From contig CAMDJN010000006.1 of assembly GCA_945900795.1 (NCBI GenBank), positions 1-42,868 on the forward strand: 42,868 nt of DNA, given 5' to 3'. The notes beneath the pieces were generated by a model. It worked only from the letters and a program-made list of their open reading frames with translations. It was not told the DNA's origin and made no database searches. Shown one piece after another: positions 29,939-39,915 of this stretch. Every line of letters starts with the position of its first letter. Position 1 is the first letter of the stretch. A program made the position numbers and the translations under genes. This DNA is from Rickettsia typhi. Lineage in GTDB: Bacteria; Pseudomonadota; Alphaproteobacteria; Rickettsiales; UBA1997.

Positions 29939-31501
29939 CTAACCTAACCGAGGAAAAATTGGTGATGGTTCTAGAATTTGTTGACCCGCAGGGATTGATT
30001 TGGAAAAGGAGGACATGTTCCTTTCGTCGTTCCCAACGCCAAGTAAATCAAGAATTTTTTCAGCGCTGGTTGGAACGAAAGGTAAAAGTAAAATCGCAAC
30101 AACTCTAATTGAGTCCGCTGCCTGGTAAAGCGCATCATTCATCTCGTCAACCTTTCCTTCTTTTTTTAAATTCCACGGAGCGCTGTCGTTAAAATTTTTA
30201 TTGGCTACCGAAGCTAGGCTAATAGCCATTGCAATTGCTTTGTCGAAAGCAAAGTCATTCATTAGGTCAGTAATCCATGAGGCATAATTATCAAAAATGT
30301 TTGAAAGAATTTTTTGATTCGTGGTTGCTGGAATTTTCCCGTCACAATTCTTCCAAATCATTGTTAGACAGCGTTGCACGAGGTTCCCAATATTATTTGC
30401 TAATTCAGCATTGATACGAGTTAAAAAATTCTCGCGTGAATAATCTCCGTCATTTCCAAACGGAACTTCGCGCATCAAGAAATAACGAAAATAATCAATT
30501 GCGGTTTCTTTGCTGCAGCCAAGCGATTCCAACCATTCCAACTCCTTGTGTGGATCAATCACATTTCCAACTGATTTGGAAATTTTCTGTCCCTCATTTG
30601 TCCACCAGCCGTGAGCGTAAATACTGTGTGGAAGATTGATATTAGCCGCCATCAAAAATGCTGGCCAGTAAACTGCATGAAAACGTACTATGTCTTTGCC
30701 GACAATATGCACGGGAGATTGCGCGGTATTGCACCAAAATTTTTGAAAGAGATTGTTATTTTGATTAGGAAATCCAAGGGCGGAGAGATAATTAACTAAA
30801 GCATCCAGCCAGACATACATTACATGTGATTCAGAATTAGGAACGGGAATTCCCCACGAAAAAGATGTGCGAGAAATTGATAAATCTTTCAACCCACCCT
30901 TCACAAATGAAACAACTTCATTGTAACGAGATTGTGGACGAATGAAGTCTGGAGCGGCTTCATAAAGCATCAGTAATTTTTCTTGGAAAGAAGAAAGTTT
31001 AAAAAAATAACTTTCCTCTTTATGCCAAGTCACTTCAGCTCCAGTCGGAGCCTTGCCGTTTACCAATTCATCTTCGGCATAAAAAGCCTCGTCACGCACG
31101 GCGTACCATCCTTCGTAAGTGCCTTTGTAAATCGATCCATTTTCTTCCAGAATTTTCCAAAATTCTTGTGCGGATTTTTTATGCCTCTCTTCAGTGGTTC
31201 GAATAAAATCATCATTCGATAAATTCAGTGTGGAAGCCAGTTCACGAAATTTTCCTGAAACCTCATCGCAAAATTCTTGAGGATTTTTCCCTCTTGCCGA
31301 AGCTGATTTCTCAACCTTCTGTCCGTGCTCATCTGTACCTGTCAGAAAAAAAACATCGCATCCTTCTAGTCTTCTAAATCGCGCCAAAACATCACAAGCA
31401 ATCGAAGTGTAAGCGTGTCCGATATGTGGAACATCGTTGACGTAGTAGATTGGCGAAGTGATGTAAAAATTTTTTGAATCCATTGTCTTTTGATTTATCA
31501 T
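29939..31501 (-). CDS. metG: Methionyl-tRNA synthetase
   Basis: FYITSPIYYVNDVPHIGHAYTSIACDVLARF, TGTDEHGQKVEKSA, ISKSVGN; start may be the Met at MDSKNF. Confidence 0.95.
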   Translation of the reverse strand: MINQKTMDSKNFYITSPIYYVNDVPHIGHAYTSIACDVLARFRRLEGCDVFFLTGTDEHGQKVEKSASARGKNPQEFCDEVSGKFRELASTLNLSNDDFIRTTEERHKKSAQEFWKILEENGSIYKGTYEGWYAVRDEAFYAEDELVNGKAPTGAEVTWHKEESYFFKLSSFQEKLLMLYEAAPDFIRPQSRYNEVVSFVKGGLKDLSISRTSFSWGIPVPNSESHVMYVWLDALVNYLSALGFPNQNNNLFQKFWCNTAQSPVHIVGKDIVRFHAVYWPAFLMAANINLPHSIYAHGWWTNEGQKISKSVGNVIDPHKELEWLESLGCSKETAIDYFRYFLMREVPFGNDGDYSRENFLTRINAELANNIGNLVQRCLTMIWKNCDGKIPATTNQKILSNIFDNYASWITDLMNDFAFDKAIAMAISLASVANKNFNDSAPWNLKKEGKVDEMNDALYQAADSIRVVAILLLPFVPTSAEKILDLLGVGNDERNMSSFSKSIPAGQQILEPSPIFPRLG

Positions 31502-31584
31502 TTTTAACTTACACTCTCTTGACCCGGGCCTGATCCCGGCCTAACCCCCAGCCTGATCCCGGCTACTTTTTGCCAAGCAACAAA

Positions 31585-31610
31585 AGTTTTTAGAACAGAT
31601 TCTAAAAACT
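31585..31610. promoter_or_regulatory. Perfect 11-bp-stem hairpin upstream of prfA
   Basis: AGTTTTTAGAA-caga-TTCTAAAAACT. Confidence 0.5.
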
Positions 31611-31628
31611 ATACTTTTTAAATTCAAA

Positions 31629-32702
31629 ATGTCCTTCACGCAAAAGCTCAATGGTATCGTTGTAAACTTTAATGAGTTAGAAAAAAAGCTACTCGATCCT
31701 TCTGCTTTGGGGCAAAGTTTTGCGAAGATTTCCAAAGAGCATTCCGACATGCAGCCAATTGTGGCACTGATTCATAGCTACAACAAAAATACTAAAGATA
31801 TTTCTGATATTAACGAAATGTTAAAAGGTGGAGTTGAGGATAAGGAGATGAGGGACATGCTGGAGCAAGAGAAATTCGAGCTTGAGAAGAAAATTCCTGA
31901 GATTGAGCAAGGGCTAAAAATTTCTCTTTTACCTCGTGATGCTGCGGATGAGAAGAATGCCATTCTTGAAATTCGTGCCGGAACTGGTGGCGAAGAGGCC
32001 GCACTTTTTGGTTACAAACTTTTTGCCATGTACCAAAAATATGCAGAAAAAAGACGTTGGAAATTTGAAATATTATCCATTTCAGATACTGGTCTTGGTG
32101 GCTACAAAGATGCTTCTGCATCGATTTCAGGCAAGGGAGTATTCGCTCGTTTAAAATTTGAGTCAGGAGTTCATCGTGTGCAGCGCGTGCCTGAAACCGA
32201 AGCTTCAGGAAGGGTCCATACTTCTGCCGCAACTGTTGCTGTTCTTCCTGAGGCTGAAGAAATCGACATAAAAATCGAAGAAAAAGATCTGCGAATTGAT
32301 GTGTTTCGTTCTTCTGGTCCCGGGGGTCAGTCAGTAAACACAACTGACAGCGCAGTTAGAATTGTCCACCTTCCAACCGGAGTTACGGTTTCAATGCAAG
32401 ATGAAAAATCGCAAATCAAAAATCGTGAAAAAGCGATGAAAGTTTTACGGGCACGTCTCTACGAAGCTGAACGCGCAAGGAATGAAAAAGAACGTTCCGC
32501 ATCCAGAAGAGAGCAAATCGGCAGTGGTGACAGGTCAGAAAGGATCAGAACTTACAACTTTCCACAAAGCCGCGTCACTGACCATCGCATCAACTATACC
32601 AGCTACCGAATTGATGACATCATGCTTGGTGAATTGGATGAATTTGTTGATGCTTTGATTGCAGAAGATCAGGCGCAAAAACTTTCCAGCAACCTAGAAT
32701 AA
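31629..32702 (+). CDS. prfA: Peptide chain release factor 1
   Basis: [58 protein letters not shown]. Confidence 0.95.
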   Translation: MSFTQKLNGIVVNFNELEKKLLDPSALGQSFAKISKEHSDMQPIVALIHSYNKNTKDISDINEMLKGGVEDKEMRDMLEQEKFELEKKIPEIEQGLKISLLPRDAADEKNAILEIRAGTGGEEAALFGYKLFAMYQKYAEKRRWKFEILSISDTGLGGYKDASASISGKGVFARLKFESGVHRVQRVPETEASGRVHTSAATVAVLPEAEEIDIKIEEKDLRIDVFRSSGPGGQSVNTTDSAVRIVHLPTGVTVSMQDEKSQIKNREKAMKVLRARLYEAERARNEKERSASRREQIGSGDRSERIRTYNFPQSRVTDHRINYTSYRIDDIMLGELDEFVDALIAEDQAQKLSSNLE

Positions 32703-32703
32703 A

Positions 32704-32931
32704 ATGTTCTACAACCCAAGCGACAGCACGGCATCAGCGATTCTGAAGCATTTATCTTTTTGGATAATGTTATTTACGACTTTCGGATTGTGCGCGTTTC
32801 TCTTGCGTGATGATATTAAAATACCTCAGCGAGAGGTGACGCTTAAAGTTAACATCGACAATAAAATTAATGTTTGTGCGCCTGATGAAAGTGATTTTGA
32901 GCAGAAACCTTTCTTCAAGTTGAAGTTGTGA
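32704..32931 (+). CDS. Hypothetical single-TM small protein
   Basis: Compact position between prfA and xerD; TM FWIMLFTTFGLCAFLL; TGA overlaps the next GTG start. Confidence 0.55.
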   Translation: MFYNPSDSTASAILKHLSFWIMLFTTFGLCAFLLRDDIKIPQREVTLKVNIDNKINVCAPDESDFEQKPFFKLKL

Positions 32932-33947
32932 ACACGGTCCCCAAGGATTCTACTGCTCGCAACAATCTCGTCACAAATTTTTTAGAAAAATTACGCGCGG
33001 AAGATGGTTTGGCTGTGAACAGCATTCTGTCCTACGGTAAGGATTTAGAATTATTTTTGGGATTCTTAGTAACAAAAAGTTTACAAAACCCTAAGCTGGA
33101 AGAGGTCTTACCAGATGACATTAAGGACTACCTTTACGTCCTACATCAACAGCATTTAAAGCCATCATCCGTCGCAAGAAAAATTTCCTGTTTCAAAACT
33201 TTTTACAAGTTTTTGGAGAATGAAAATATCATAACAGATAATCCGACTATCTATCTCCAAGCTCCAAAGCGTGGGGCAAAAATTCCAAAATTTTTAAGTG
33301 AAGAGGAAATTTTTAAATTGCTCGATCACGTAAATTCTGACAAATCTGATTTTGGCGTAAAGCTTTCTTGTATGCTTGAAATCCTCTATGCCGCTGGCTT
33401 GAGAGTAACGGAATTAGTTTCATTACCAGTTACTGCGATTCAAGAAATTACCGACGAGTCTGGTCAAAAAACTTTACGAAATTATTTAATTGTAAAAGGG
33501 AAGGGTGGTAAGGAAAGGATTGCTCCACTCAACAAATCCGCCATCAAAATGCTGATGGAATATTTGATTTTAAGAAGAGAAGCGGGATTGGAAAAATCGA
33601 AATGGCTTTTTGTTGGGGGCGTTAGGGCTAGCAAAAGAGTCAAAAATGAAGCCTCTGGAAATGATACAAAGGCAGTTCGTGATTTAAGCAAACATCTAAC
33701 AAGGCAAAGGCTTCACAAGATGCTAAAAGAATTGGCGCTAAATGTTGGACTTGATCCTGACAGAGTTCATCCCCACGTCATTCGCCATTCTTTTGCAACT
33801 CACTTGCTTAATAGCGGTGCAGATCTTCGTGTGTTGCAGGAATTACTTGGGCATAGCGACATTTCAACAACTGAAATTTACACCCATATTCTTGATTCGA
33901 AGTTAAAAAATCTGGTGTTCAATCATCATCCCTTAGCGAAAAATTAA
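32928..33947 (+). CDS. xerD: Tyrosine recombinase XerC/XerD family
   Basis: AAGLRVTELVSL, HPHVIRHSFATHLLNSGADLRVLQELLGHSDISTTEIYTHI; GTG start. Confidence 0.88.
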   Translation: MNTVPKDSTARNNLVTNFLEKLRAEDGLAVNSILSYGKDLELFLGFLVTKSLQNPKLEEVLPDDIKDYLYVLHQQHLKPSSVARKISCFKTFYKFLENENIITDNPTIYLQAPKRGAKIPKFLSEEEIFKLLDHVNSDKSDFGVKLSCMLEILYAAGLRVTELVSLPVTAIQEITDESGQKTLRNYLIVKGKGGKERIAPLNKSAIKMLMEYLILRREAGLEKSKWLFVGGVRASKRVKNEASGNDTKAVRDLSKHLTRQRLHKMLKELALNVGLDPDRVHPHVIRHSFATHLLNSGADLRVLQELLGHSDISTTEIYTHILDSKLKNLVFNHHPLAKN

Positions 33948-35371
33948 CGACTCAATTCGTCGAATAACTGACAGAAAAAATCTCCACGTTGCTCAAAACT
34001 TTTCCACTGATCAAATGAAGCGCAAGCTGGCGAAAGCATGATATTTTTTTCTGCTAGGGTAGAATTCTTTGCATCACGAAGTGCTGCTTCAAAAGCGTTT
34101 TTCAAATCTCCACATTTCTCAAAATCGACAGAATTTTCTTTTAAAGTTTTCGCGAAATCTTCGCTAGCTTCTCCAATCAAGTAAGCCTTTGTAATTTTTT
34201 TGAAGAGAGGTTGTAGGCTAGATATTCCGCCATCCTTAGCTTTTCCTCCAAGAATCCAAAAAACATTTTCGTAAGCTTTTAAAGCGTTTTCAGTTGATTC
34301 GGCATTGGTTGCTTTGCTGTCATTGATAAATTTTATTCCATCTATTTCACCCAGCAATTGCATGCGGTGGCGCAGGCCGGTGAATTTCTTTATTGCGTTG
34401 ATGATGTCACTCTCAGAGGAATTTGTGAGGAGACTTTTTTGTTTTAAATGACAGTAGGTAATCGCAAAAGCAAAGGCCATATTTTGATCATTATGCTTGC
34501 CGCGAAGAAAATCTGAGTTGAGTTCAAGCTTAGAGTTTGCATCGATTTTATTGTACAAAACCCCATCAATCAAGGCCACGCCACCTTCTTGAATTTTCTG
34601 TGTTGAGATTGGGATGGTGGTTGCACGGAAATTTTTATCCCCAGAGGTTTGATTTTTTAGCTCCTCAAAAACCTTCTTCGAGTTCTCATTATCCACATCA
34701 ATAAGAGCGAAATCACCTTCGGTTTGATTACGAAATATTCTTTTTTTAGCTTCGATGTAACCATCCATCGAGCCATGTCGATCAATGTGATCTGGAGTAA
34801 TGTTTAGAAGCGCGGCAATATTAAAATGTGTTTGCGAGAGAAGGTCTAATTGATAGGAAGAAGTTTCAAAAATGTAGGAAAAATTATTTTTATTCTGAGG
34901 TAACTCAAAACAAGGAATTCCAATATTTCCTCCAATTTCAGATTCAAAACCAAGCTCTTTGAAGATGAATCCTGTGAGTGCAGTGGTTGTTGATTTTCCG
35001 TTAGTACCCGTGATGCCGATGAAAGTATTGCCAGCATTTAATCGATAAAAAATCTCAAGGTCGCAAGCTAAATCTGCGCCGGTTTTTTTAACGATTTCTA
35101 AAATTTTGTGAGACTTTGGAAAGTTGAGAGGAATGCCGGGGGAGAAGGAAATAACGCTCGAAGAATTAAAGTTAATTTCTTCGGGTTTCTGGAATTGAAT
35201 GTTTTTTAAGTAGGGAAAATTTTCTTGGATAAGTTTTTGTTTTGCGCCTTCAATCGACTTCTCGTTGTCATCAGTTGCAATCACTTCACGACCTTTGCCA
35301 TCAGTATTCTTTGCAAAAAACTTTATTGCAGAAAGTCCGGAGATGCCAAGGCCGTAAACGATGTCAGTCAT
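33944..35371 (-). CDS. murD: UDP-N-acetylmuramoylalanine--D-glutamate ligase
   Basis: FIGITGTNGKSTTTALTGFIF, NITPDHIDRHGSMDGY, FINDSKATNAESTENAL, LSPACASFDQWKSFEQRGDFF. Confidence 0.95.
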   Translation of the reverse strand: MTDIVYGLGISGLSAIKFFAKNTDGKGREVIATDDNEKSIEGAKQKLIQENFPYLKNIQFQKPEEINFNSSSVISFSPGIPLNFPKSHKILEIVKKTGADLACDLEIFYRLNAGNTFIGITGTNGKSTTTALTGFIFKELGFESEIGGNIGIPCFELPQNKNNFSYIFETSSYQLDLLSQTHFNIAALLNITPDHIDRHGSMDGYIEAKKRIFRNQTEGDFALIDVDNENSKKVFEELKNQTSGDKNFRATTIPISTQKIQEGGVALIDGVLYNKIDANSKLELNSDFLRGKHNDQNMAFAFAITYCHLKQKSLLTNSSESDIINAIKKFTGLRHRMQLLGEIDGIKFINDSKATNAESTENALKAYENVFWILGGKAKDGGISSLQPLFKKITKAYLIGEASEDFAKTLKENSVDFEKCGDLKNAFEAALRDAKNSTLAEKNIMLSPACASFDQWKSFEQRGDFFCQLFDELSR

Positions 35372-35760
35372 CTACCACCTTTTGTGTTTTTGGGTGATGC
35401 CGCATCAGCAAGAGTGCCGGTATCGGAGTGGTCCAATTCATCCCGCGGTTTTGTCGTTTGCAGTTCTCCAACTATTTTGTCTAACATCTCATCTAACGCC
35501 GCCTTTTTGTAAGCGCCAACTTGGTCAGTTGGCTTACTCCTCGGACTAAGTAAATCACCAGGTGTTTCGTTAGTTGCTAGTCCGCCGGCAACCACTCCAA
35601 ATGGACTCTTGTTGCCAGCGCGAGGACTAAAAATGCCGCTTTCTTCACCGCCACTCAAGTGTCCTGCGCTTACATTGAATTTTGGTGAAGCAACATCTGG
35701 TCCTACAGAGTTTGTTGGAATTGGCGGAGGAGTAGTTACTTTTGGAGAGCCTTCAGACAT
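35368..35760 (-). CDS. Disordered SP[KR]-motif-rich hypothetical protein
   Basis: Overlaps rpe stop and murD start; recurrent GSPKV/ASPKFN/FSPRAGN/KSPFG/LSPRSK/ASPKN. Confidence 0.6.
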   Translation of the reverse strand: MSEGSPKVTTPPPIPTNSVGPDVASPKFNVSAGHLSGGEESGIFSPRAGNKSPFGVVAGGLATNETPGDLLSPRSKPTDQVGAYKKAALDEMLDKIVGELQTTKPRDELDHSDTGTLADAASPKNTKGGR

Positions 35761-36418
35761 AAATTAAGTTAGTTAAGTTAGTTAATGATTTGATCGCACC
35801 AAAATAATCTCCCGATCCAAAAATATACGACCCAGAAACCAAAACATCAGCCCCTGCCTCAACCGCCAATTTAGCAGTCTCAGCGTTTATTCCTCCATCA
35901 ACTTCAAGTTCAATTTTCTTTCCACAAGCGTTAATTTTTTTGCGAATATTTTCGATTTTTTTGAGTTGGGAATGAAGGAATTTTTGCCCGCCGAATCCAG
36001 GATTAACCGTCATCACCAAAATCAAATCTAGCTTCTCCAAAACGTAATCTAGCACATCTTCATGGGTTGATGGAACAAGCGAGACGCCAGCTTTTTTTCC
36101 AAAAGATTTAATAAGATCGATACTACGATCAAGATGAGTTGAGGCTTCTGCGTGAATTGTAATGATGTCTGCACCAGCGTCAGCAAAGGCTTTGATGTGA
36201 TTGTCGGGATTGTGGATCATCAAATGAACATCAAATGGAAGTTTTGTAACTTTGCGCAAGCCCCTTACCACTTCATTGCCAATGGTGATATTTGGCACGA
36301 ATGATCCATCCATGACGTCGATGTGAATGTAATCTGCGCCGGCTTTTTCAACCTTTTGAATTTCTTCACCGAGTATGGAAAAATCTGCCGAGAGGATAGA
36401 TGGTGAGATTTTAACCAT
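35753..36418 (-). CDS. rpe: Ribulose-phosphate 3-epimerase
   Basis: KISPSILSADFSILGEEI, YIHIDVMDGSFVPNITIG, MTVNPGFGGQKF, EVDGGINAETA. Confidence 0.95.
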   Translation of the reverse strand: MVKISPSILSADFSILGEEIQKVEKAGADYIHIDVMDGSFVPNITIGNEVVRGLRKVTKLPFDVHLMIHNPDNHIKAFADAGADIITIHAEASTHLDRSIDLIKSFGKKAGVSLVPSTHEDVLDYVLEKLDLILVMTVNPGFGGQKFLHSQLKKIENIRKKINACGKKIELEVDGGINAETAKLAVEAGADVLVSGSYIFGSGDYFGAIKSLTNLTNLIYV

Positions 36419-36420
36419 GA

Positions 36421-36837
36421 TTATTTTTTACAATTTAAAGCAATGATGTCGTAAATAGGATGTTCCAAACCAGAGATGGAAGGGCTTGAGGCAAACATCC
36501 AGCCGTAAAAAATTCTTTTTTCTTCCTCGGGACTTTTAACATCAAGCACCTCAAGTAAAATTTTGCTTTCCGGCTTTTGATCAAGAGGTGCCTGCCAGCA
36601 TTTGTGCGCGATGATGGCAATTTTTCCGAACTGAATTCTTTGCCCAATTTTGATTTCCAGGATGGAAGTTTTCGCTGTAGTTTTGTTCAAGCCTTGAACC
36701 ACGGCTGTTTTGTAGAAATAAGAATTTTCTTTTTTTGCTACGTCTTCAGCAGTTTTTTCTTCTACTGGTCGCTGTTGCGCAAAAGAAAGGCTTGGCAGTA
36801 GTGTGATCAATAATATTCTGCAGAGAAACAATTTCAT
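36421..36837 (-). CDS. DUF2155 family exported protein
   Basis: Signal peptide MKLFLCRILLITLLPSLSFA; AKTSILEIKIGQRIQFGKIAIIAHKCWQAPLDQKPESKILLEV...YGWMFASSPSISGLEHPIYDI. Confidence 0.75.
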   Translation of the reverse strand: MKLFLCRILLITLLPSLSFAQQRPVEEKTAEDVAKKENSYFYKTAVVQGLNKTTAKTSILEIKIGQRIQFGKIAIIAHKCWQAPLDQKPESKILLEVLDVKSPEEEKRIFYGWMFASSPSISGLEHPIYDIIALNCKK

Positions 36838-36853
36838 AAATTTTACACGAAAC

Positions 36854-37315
36854 TTATTTATTATCTTTTTTGTCTTTATCAGAAAAAATAAACTTTCCAA
36901 GAAGCTCTTCAAAATTTACTGATGATTGGGTGAATTGTATTTCGTCTCCATGCTTAAGAAATTCATCATCTCCTCCAGGTGCTACGGACAAGTATTTTGA
37001 ACCCAAAAGCCCCTCGGAAGAAACTTTGATGGAACTGTCGGAAGGAAGTTTGATATCGTTGTTGATGCTGAGTTTTGTTGTGGCGCGGAAATTTTGTGGA
37101 TCCAAAAATAAATCATCAACAGTGCCAACTTTTACGCCTGAAATTTTTACATCACTTCCCGCAGCGATGCCGTCAATATTATCGAATTTGGCGGTGAGCG
37201 TATAACCCCCGCTAGTTCTAACCTTAGCGCTGCGAAAGGATGAGAAAAAGAAAAAAATAGCACAGAACAAAACAAAAGTTCCGACAATAACTTCAAAATA
37301 ATTATTCGATTTCAT
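36854..37315 (-). CDS. mlaD: MlaD/MCE-family phospholipid transport protein
   Basis: N-terminal TM; YTLTAKFDNIDGIAAGSDVKISGVKVGTVDDLFLDPQNF; SSEGLLGSKYLSVAPGGDDEFLKHGDEI. Confidence 0.88.
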   Translation of the reverse strand: MKSNNYFEVIVGTFVLFCAIFFFFSSFRSAKVRTSGGYTLTAKFDNIDGIAAGSDVKISGVKVGTVDDLFLDPQNFRATTKLSINNDIKLPSDSSIKVSSEGLLGSKYLSVAPGGDDEFLKHGDEIQFTQSSVNFEELLGKFIFSDKDKKDNK

Positions 37316-37373
37316 TGAAATGACGTTGGTTGAAAAAGTCGTGGGTAAAAGTGGCCGTAGGTAAAAGTAAATG

Positions 37374-37706
37374 TTAACACACCTTAGGGTCCCAAGCCTC
37401 GTAAGATGAATTAGTTTTTTTAGCCAAAGAGTTCTTAGGTGAGTAAGCGTTTTTGGTTCCGGTAAGATTTGGAAGATGAATTTTTTGCCAAGAAAATTTT
37501 TGAGTATTGATTTTTACAGGTGGATTGCTGTTTGTATAGTGAAGCCATCCATGCCATTCTGCCGGTACCTTTGAAGGCTCGGCCATGCCTTTGTAAATTA
37601 CGAATCTTTTGCTGTTCTTATTGCTTTGAAAAAATTCATTTCCGAATTCGTCAAAACCAATTTTTTTGCAAGAAGACCTGATCGCGATTCTTTTTAGGAA
37701 ATGCAT
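37374..37706 (-). CDS. NDUFA12-family NADH dehydrogenase accessory subunit
   Basis: GFDEFGNEFFQS...RFVIYKGMAEPSKVPAEWHGWLHYT. Confidence 0.85.
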   Translation of the reverse strand: MHFLKRIAIRSSCKKIGFDEFGNEFFQSNKNSKRFVIYKGMAEPSKVPAEWHGWLHYTNSNPPVKINTQKFSWQKIHLPNLTGTKNAYSPKNSLAKKTNSSYEAWDPKVC

Positions 37707-37931
37707 AAAAAAATTCTTGATTCAATCATGTGTTAAAGCGGAAGTTGTTGCAACCGAACTCTTTGATCAGAGTCGGCCGTATCTGAGATCCGCGCAAGGT
37801 GAGGAGGTGCGCCTCGCTGTGCTTAAAAAACTTATTTCTGCCAGGTTCTTGCCAAGTTCTTGAATCTGATTAGGCATGGTTGCAAATGTCTAAAATTGCC
37901 CTTAGTAAAAATCAAAATTAATTTCTAAATC

Positions 37932-38390
37932 ATGAAAAATATTTTTATCGCAAGAATTGTTACAATTCTGCTGATTGGCTCTGTTTCGTCATGCGCTTCT
38001 ACAGAAAATAAAGAAAATAATAATCAGGAAAAAGTCAGCCAAATGACATTTCCGATTTACGGAAATTGGTGCGGACCAATGCATCCCGCGGAAGGACTAA
38101 ACCCAACTCCAGTTGATGCAACCGATCTCGCATGTCAACGTCACGATGCTTGTTACGGAGAGAAAGGTTATTTTAGTTCTGAATGTGATGGCAATTTGCT
38201 TGTTGAATTGGACGTGGCAGATGCTCCAACCAGCCCACAGGAAGAGGCTGCTAGATATGCGATTGCAGAATATTTTAAAGAGGCGATAAAGCTTGGAACT
38301 AAGTATAAATCTGAAGTCGATTTTGCTAAAAACGTTGTTGAGAAGGCGGGAAAGAAGAAGGCAGAAAAAAAGAAGGCAGGAAAGAAATAG
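37932..38390 (+). CDS. Phospholipase A2-like lipoprotein with Lys-rich tail
   Basis: Lipoprotein-like signal (LLIGSVSSCAS); YGNWCGPMHP (Ca-loop-like) plus PVDATDLACQRHDACYG (PLA2 HD catalytic motif). Confidence 0.65.
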   Translation: MKNIFIARIVTILLIGSVSSCASTENKENNNQEKVSQMTFPIYGNWCGPMHPAEGLNPTPVDATDLACQRHDACYGEKGYFSSECDGNLLVELDVADAPTSPQEEAARYAIAEYFKEAIKLGTKYKSEVDFAKNVVEKAGKKKAEKKKAGKK

Positions 38391-38431
38391 CGAAACTTTT
38401 GATTTGCGACAGCCGCCCCTTAAGGGAGTCT

Positions 38432-38464
38432 CTAAAAATTAGATTTTTTTTTAGAAATTTTTAG
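38432..38464. terminator. AT-rich stem-loop between convergent PLA2-like gene and cysS
   Basis: CTAAAAATT...AATTTTTAG with intervening T9 run. Confidence 0.5.
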
Positions 38465-38511
38465 GCAACAAATTTTCGAGCAGGTAAGCGTACCTAGAGC
38501 TGCAGATCTGG

Positions 38512-39915
38512 TTAAATCCCATTCGCACTCCATATGCTTTTATTCCCCGGTAGATCTTCGATCAAAATTCCTAACTGAAGTAGATCATTTCTGATTTGAT
38601 CTGCTTTGAAAAAATCTTTTTCCTGCTTACACTTCAAGCGGAGTTCAATTTGCGAATTGATGAAATCCTCATCAATCGTCTGATTCGAATTCAGAGGTTT
38701 TTTTGCCAAAAGATTTTTATTGAGAAAGTTAACATCAATTAAACCAAGCAAATCAAGACTGGCGGCAAGTTGTTTTTTTGTTTGAGCGGAATTGGTGGAT
38801 TTGATTTTCTTTACCATTTCATGAAGTAAGGCGATTACTTTTGAGATATTTAAATCTTCGGCGAGATATTCTAACACCTCCTTCGCTACATCAATTTTGT
38901 CAAAATTATTTACATCATCCGCACTCAAAACGGAGTAAAATTTTTCAATAGTTTTGGTAGCCTGTTTCAGCGCTTCTTCGTTAAAATCTAAAGGTTTACG
39001 GTAGTGACTCGAAAGTAATAGGAACCTTATCACGGCGCCACTAATGCCCTTGTCCAAAAGTTCGCGTACTGTTACAAAATTCTTTAAAGATTTACTCATC
39101 TTTTCACCATTTACAGTAAGAAAACCATTGTGAATCCAGAACCTGGCAAAGTGAGATCCTGGATCGGCGCATCTGCTTTGTGCAATTTCATTTTCGTGGT
39201 GTGGAAATTGTAAATCTGCTCCGCCGCCGTGAATGTCAAAATCTGTCCCAAGATATTTTTTACTCATCGCCGAGCATTCAATATGCCAACCCGGACGACC
39301 CTTGCCCCATGGGCTTTCAAAGATACTAGAAGCGTCATCATTCTCGCTCGCTGGTTTCCATAAAACAAAATCGAGAGGATCGGTTTTGTAATCAGCTACT
39401 TCAATTCGCGCTCCTGCAATCATCTCATCGAGATGTCGATTAGTGAGTCTGCCGTAATCTTTGTATGATGAGACGTCAAATAAAACATGGCGTTGATTTT
39501 CGTAAGCGCAGCCATTTGTGATCAGCTGCTGAATCATTTCAATCATTTCTGAAATATGTTCCGTAGCGCGTGGTTCAAAGGTTGGGTGTAGGACATTTAG
39601 GTTATTTATGTCTTCGTAAAACAGGTTACAAATCTTTGCCGTTAAATCGTGAATTGAAATTTTTTGCTCTTTTGCAGCAGCGTTAATTTTATCGTCAACA
39701 TCGGTAATATTCCGTACGTAAGTAACGGTCGGAAAAACTGTTTTTAGGAAGCGGAAGAGGAGATCGTAAATTACAATACTGCGAGCATTTCCAAGGTGTG
39801 GGCGATCATAAACTGTTGGACCGCAAACATACATTTTGAGATGGTTTGGATCAATTGTTGTAAGAGTTTCCTCTTTATGAGTAAGGCTGTTAAAGAGTTT
39901 GATACGTTGAATCAC
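38512..39915 (-). CDS. cysS: Cysteinyl-tRNA synthetase
   Basis: MYVCGPTVYDRPHLGNARSIVIYD, GWHIECSAMSKKYLG, DIHGGGADLQFPHHENEIAQS, EKMSKSLKNF. Confidence 0.96.
   Translation of the reverse strand: MIQRIKLFNSLTHKEETLTTIDPNHLKMYVCGPTVYDRPHLGNARSIVIYDLLFRFLKTVFPTVTYVRNITDVDDKINAAAKEQKISIHDLTAKICNLFYEDINNLNVLHPTFEPRATEHISEMIEMIQQLITNGCAYENQRHVLFDVSSYKDYGRLTNRHLDEMIAGARIEVADYKTDPLDFVLWKPASENDDASSIFESPWGKGRPGWHIECSAMSKKYLGTDFDIHGGGADLQFPHHENEIAQSRCADPGSHFARFWIHNGFLTVNGEKMSKSLKNFVTVRELLDKGISGAVIRFLLLSSHYRKPLDFNEEALKQATKTIEKFYSVLSADDVNNFDKIDVAKEVLEYLAEDLNISKVIALLHEMVKKIKSTNSAQTKKQLAASLDLLGLIDVNFLNKNLLAKKPLNSNQTIDEDFINSQIELRLKCKQEKDFFKADQIRNDLLQLGILIEDLPGNKSIWSANGI

Noticed and set aside
31810-32343. 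177-aa minus-strand ORF
   Set aside because: Antisense to the strongly conserved prfA; His/Gln-rich shadow translation.
37666-37863. 65-aa plus-strand ORF between the NDUFA12 and PLA2-like genes
   Set aside because: Start lies inside the NDUFA12 gene on the other strand, no recognisable family; possible gene fragment only.
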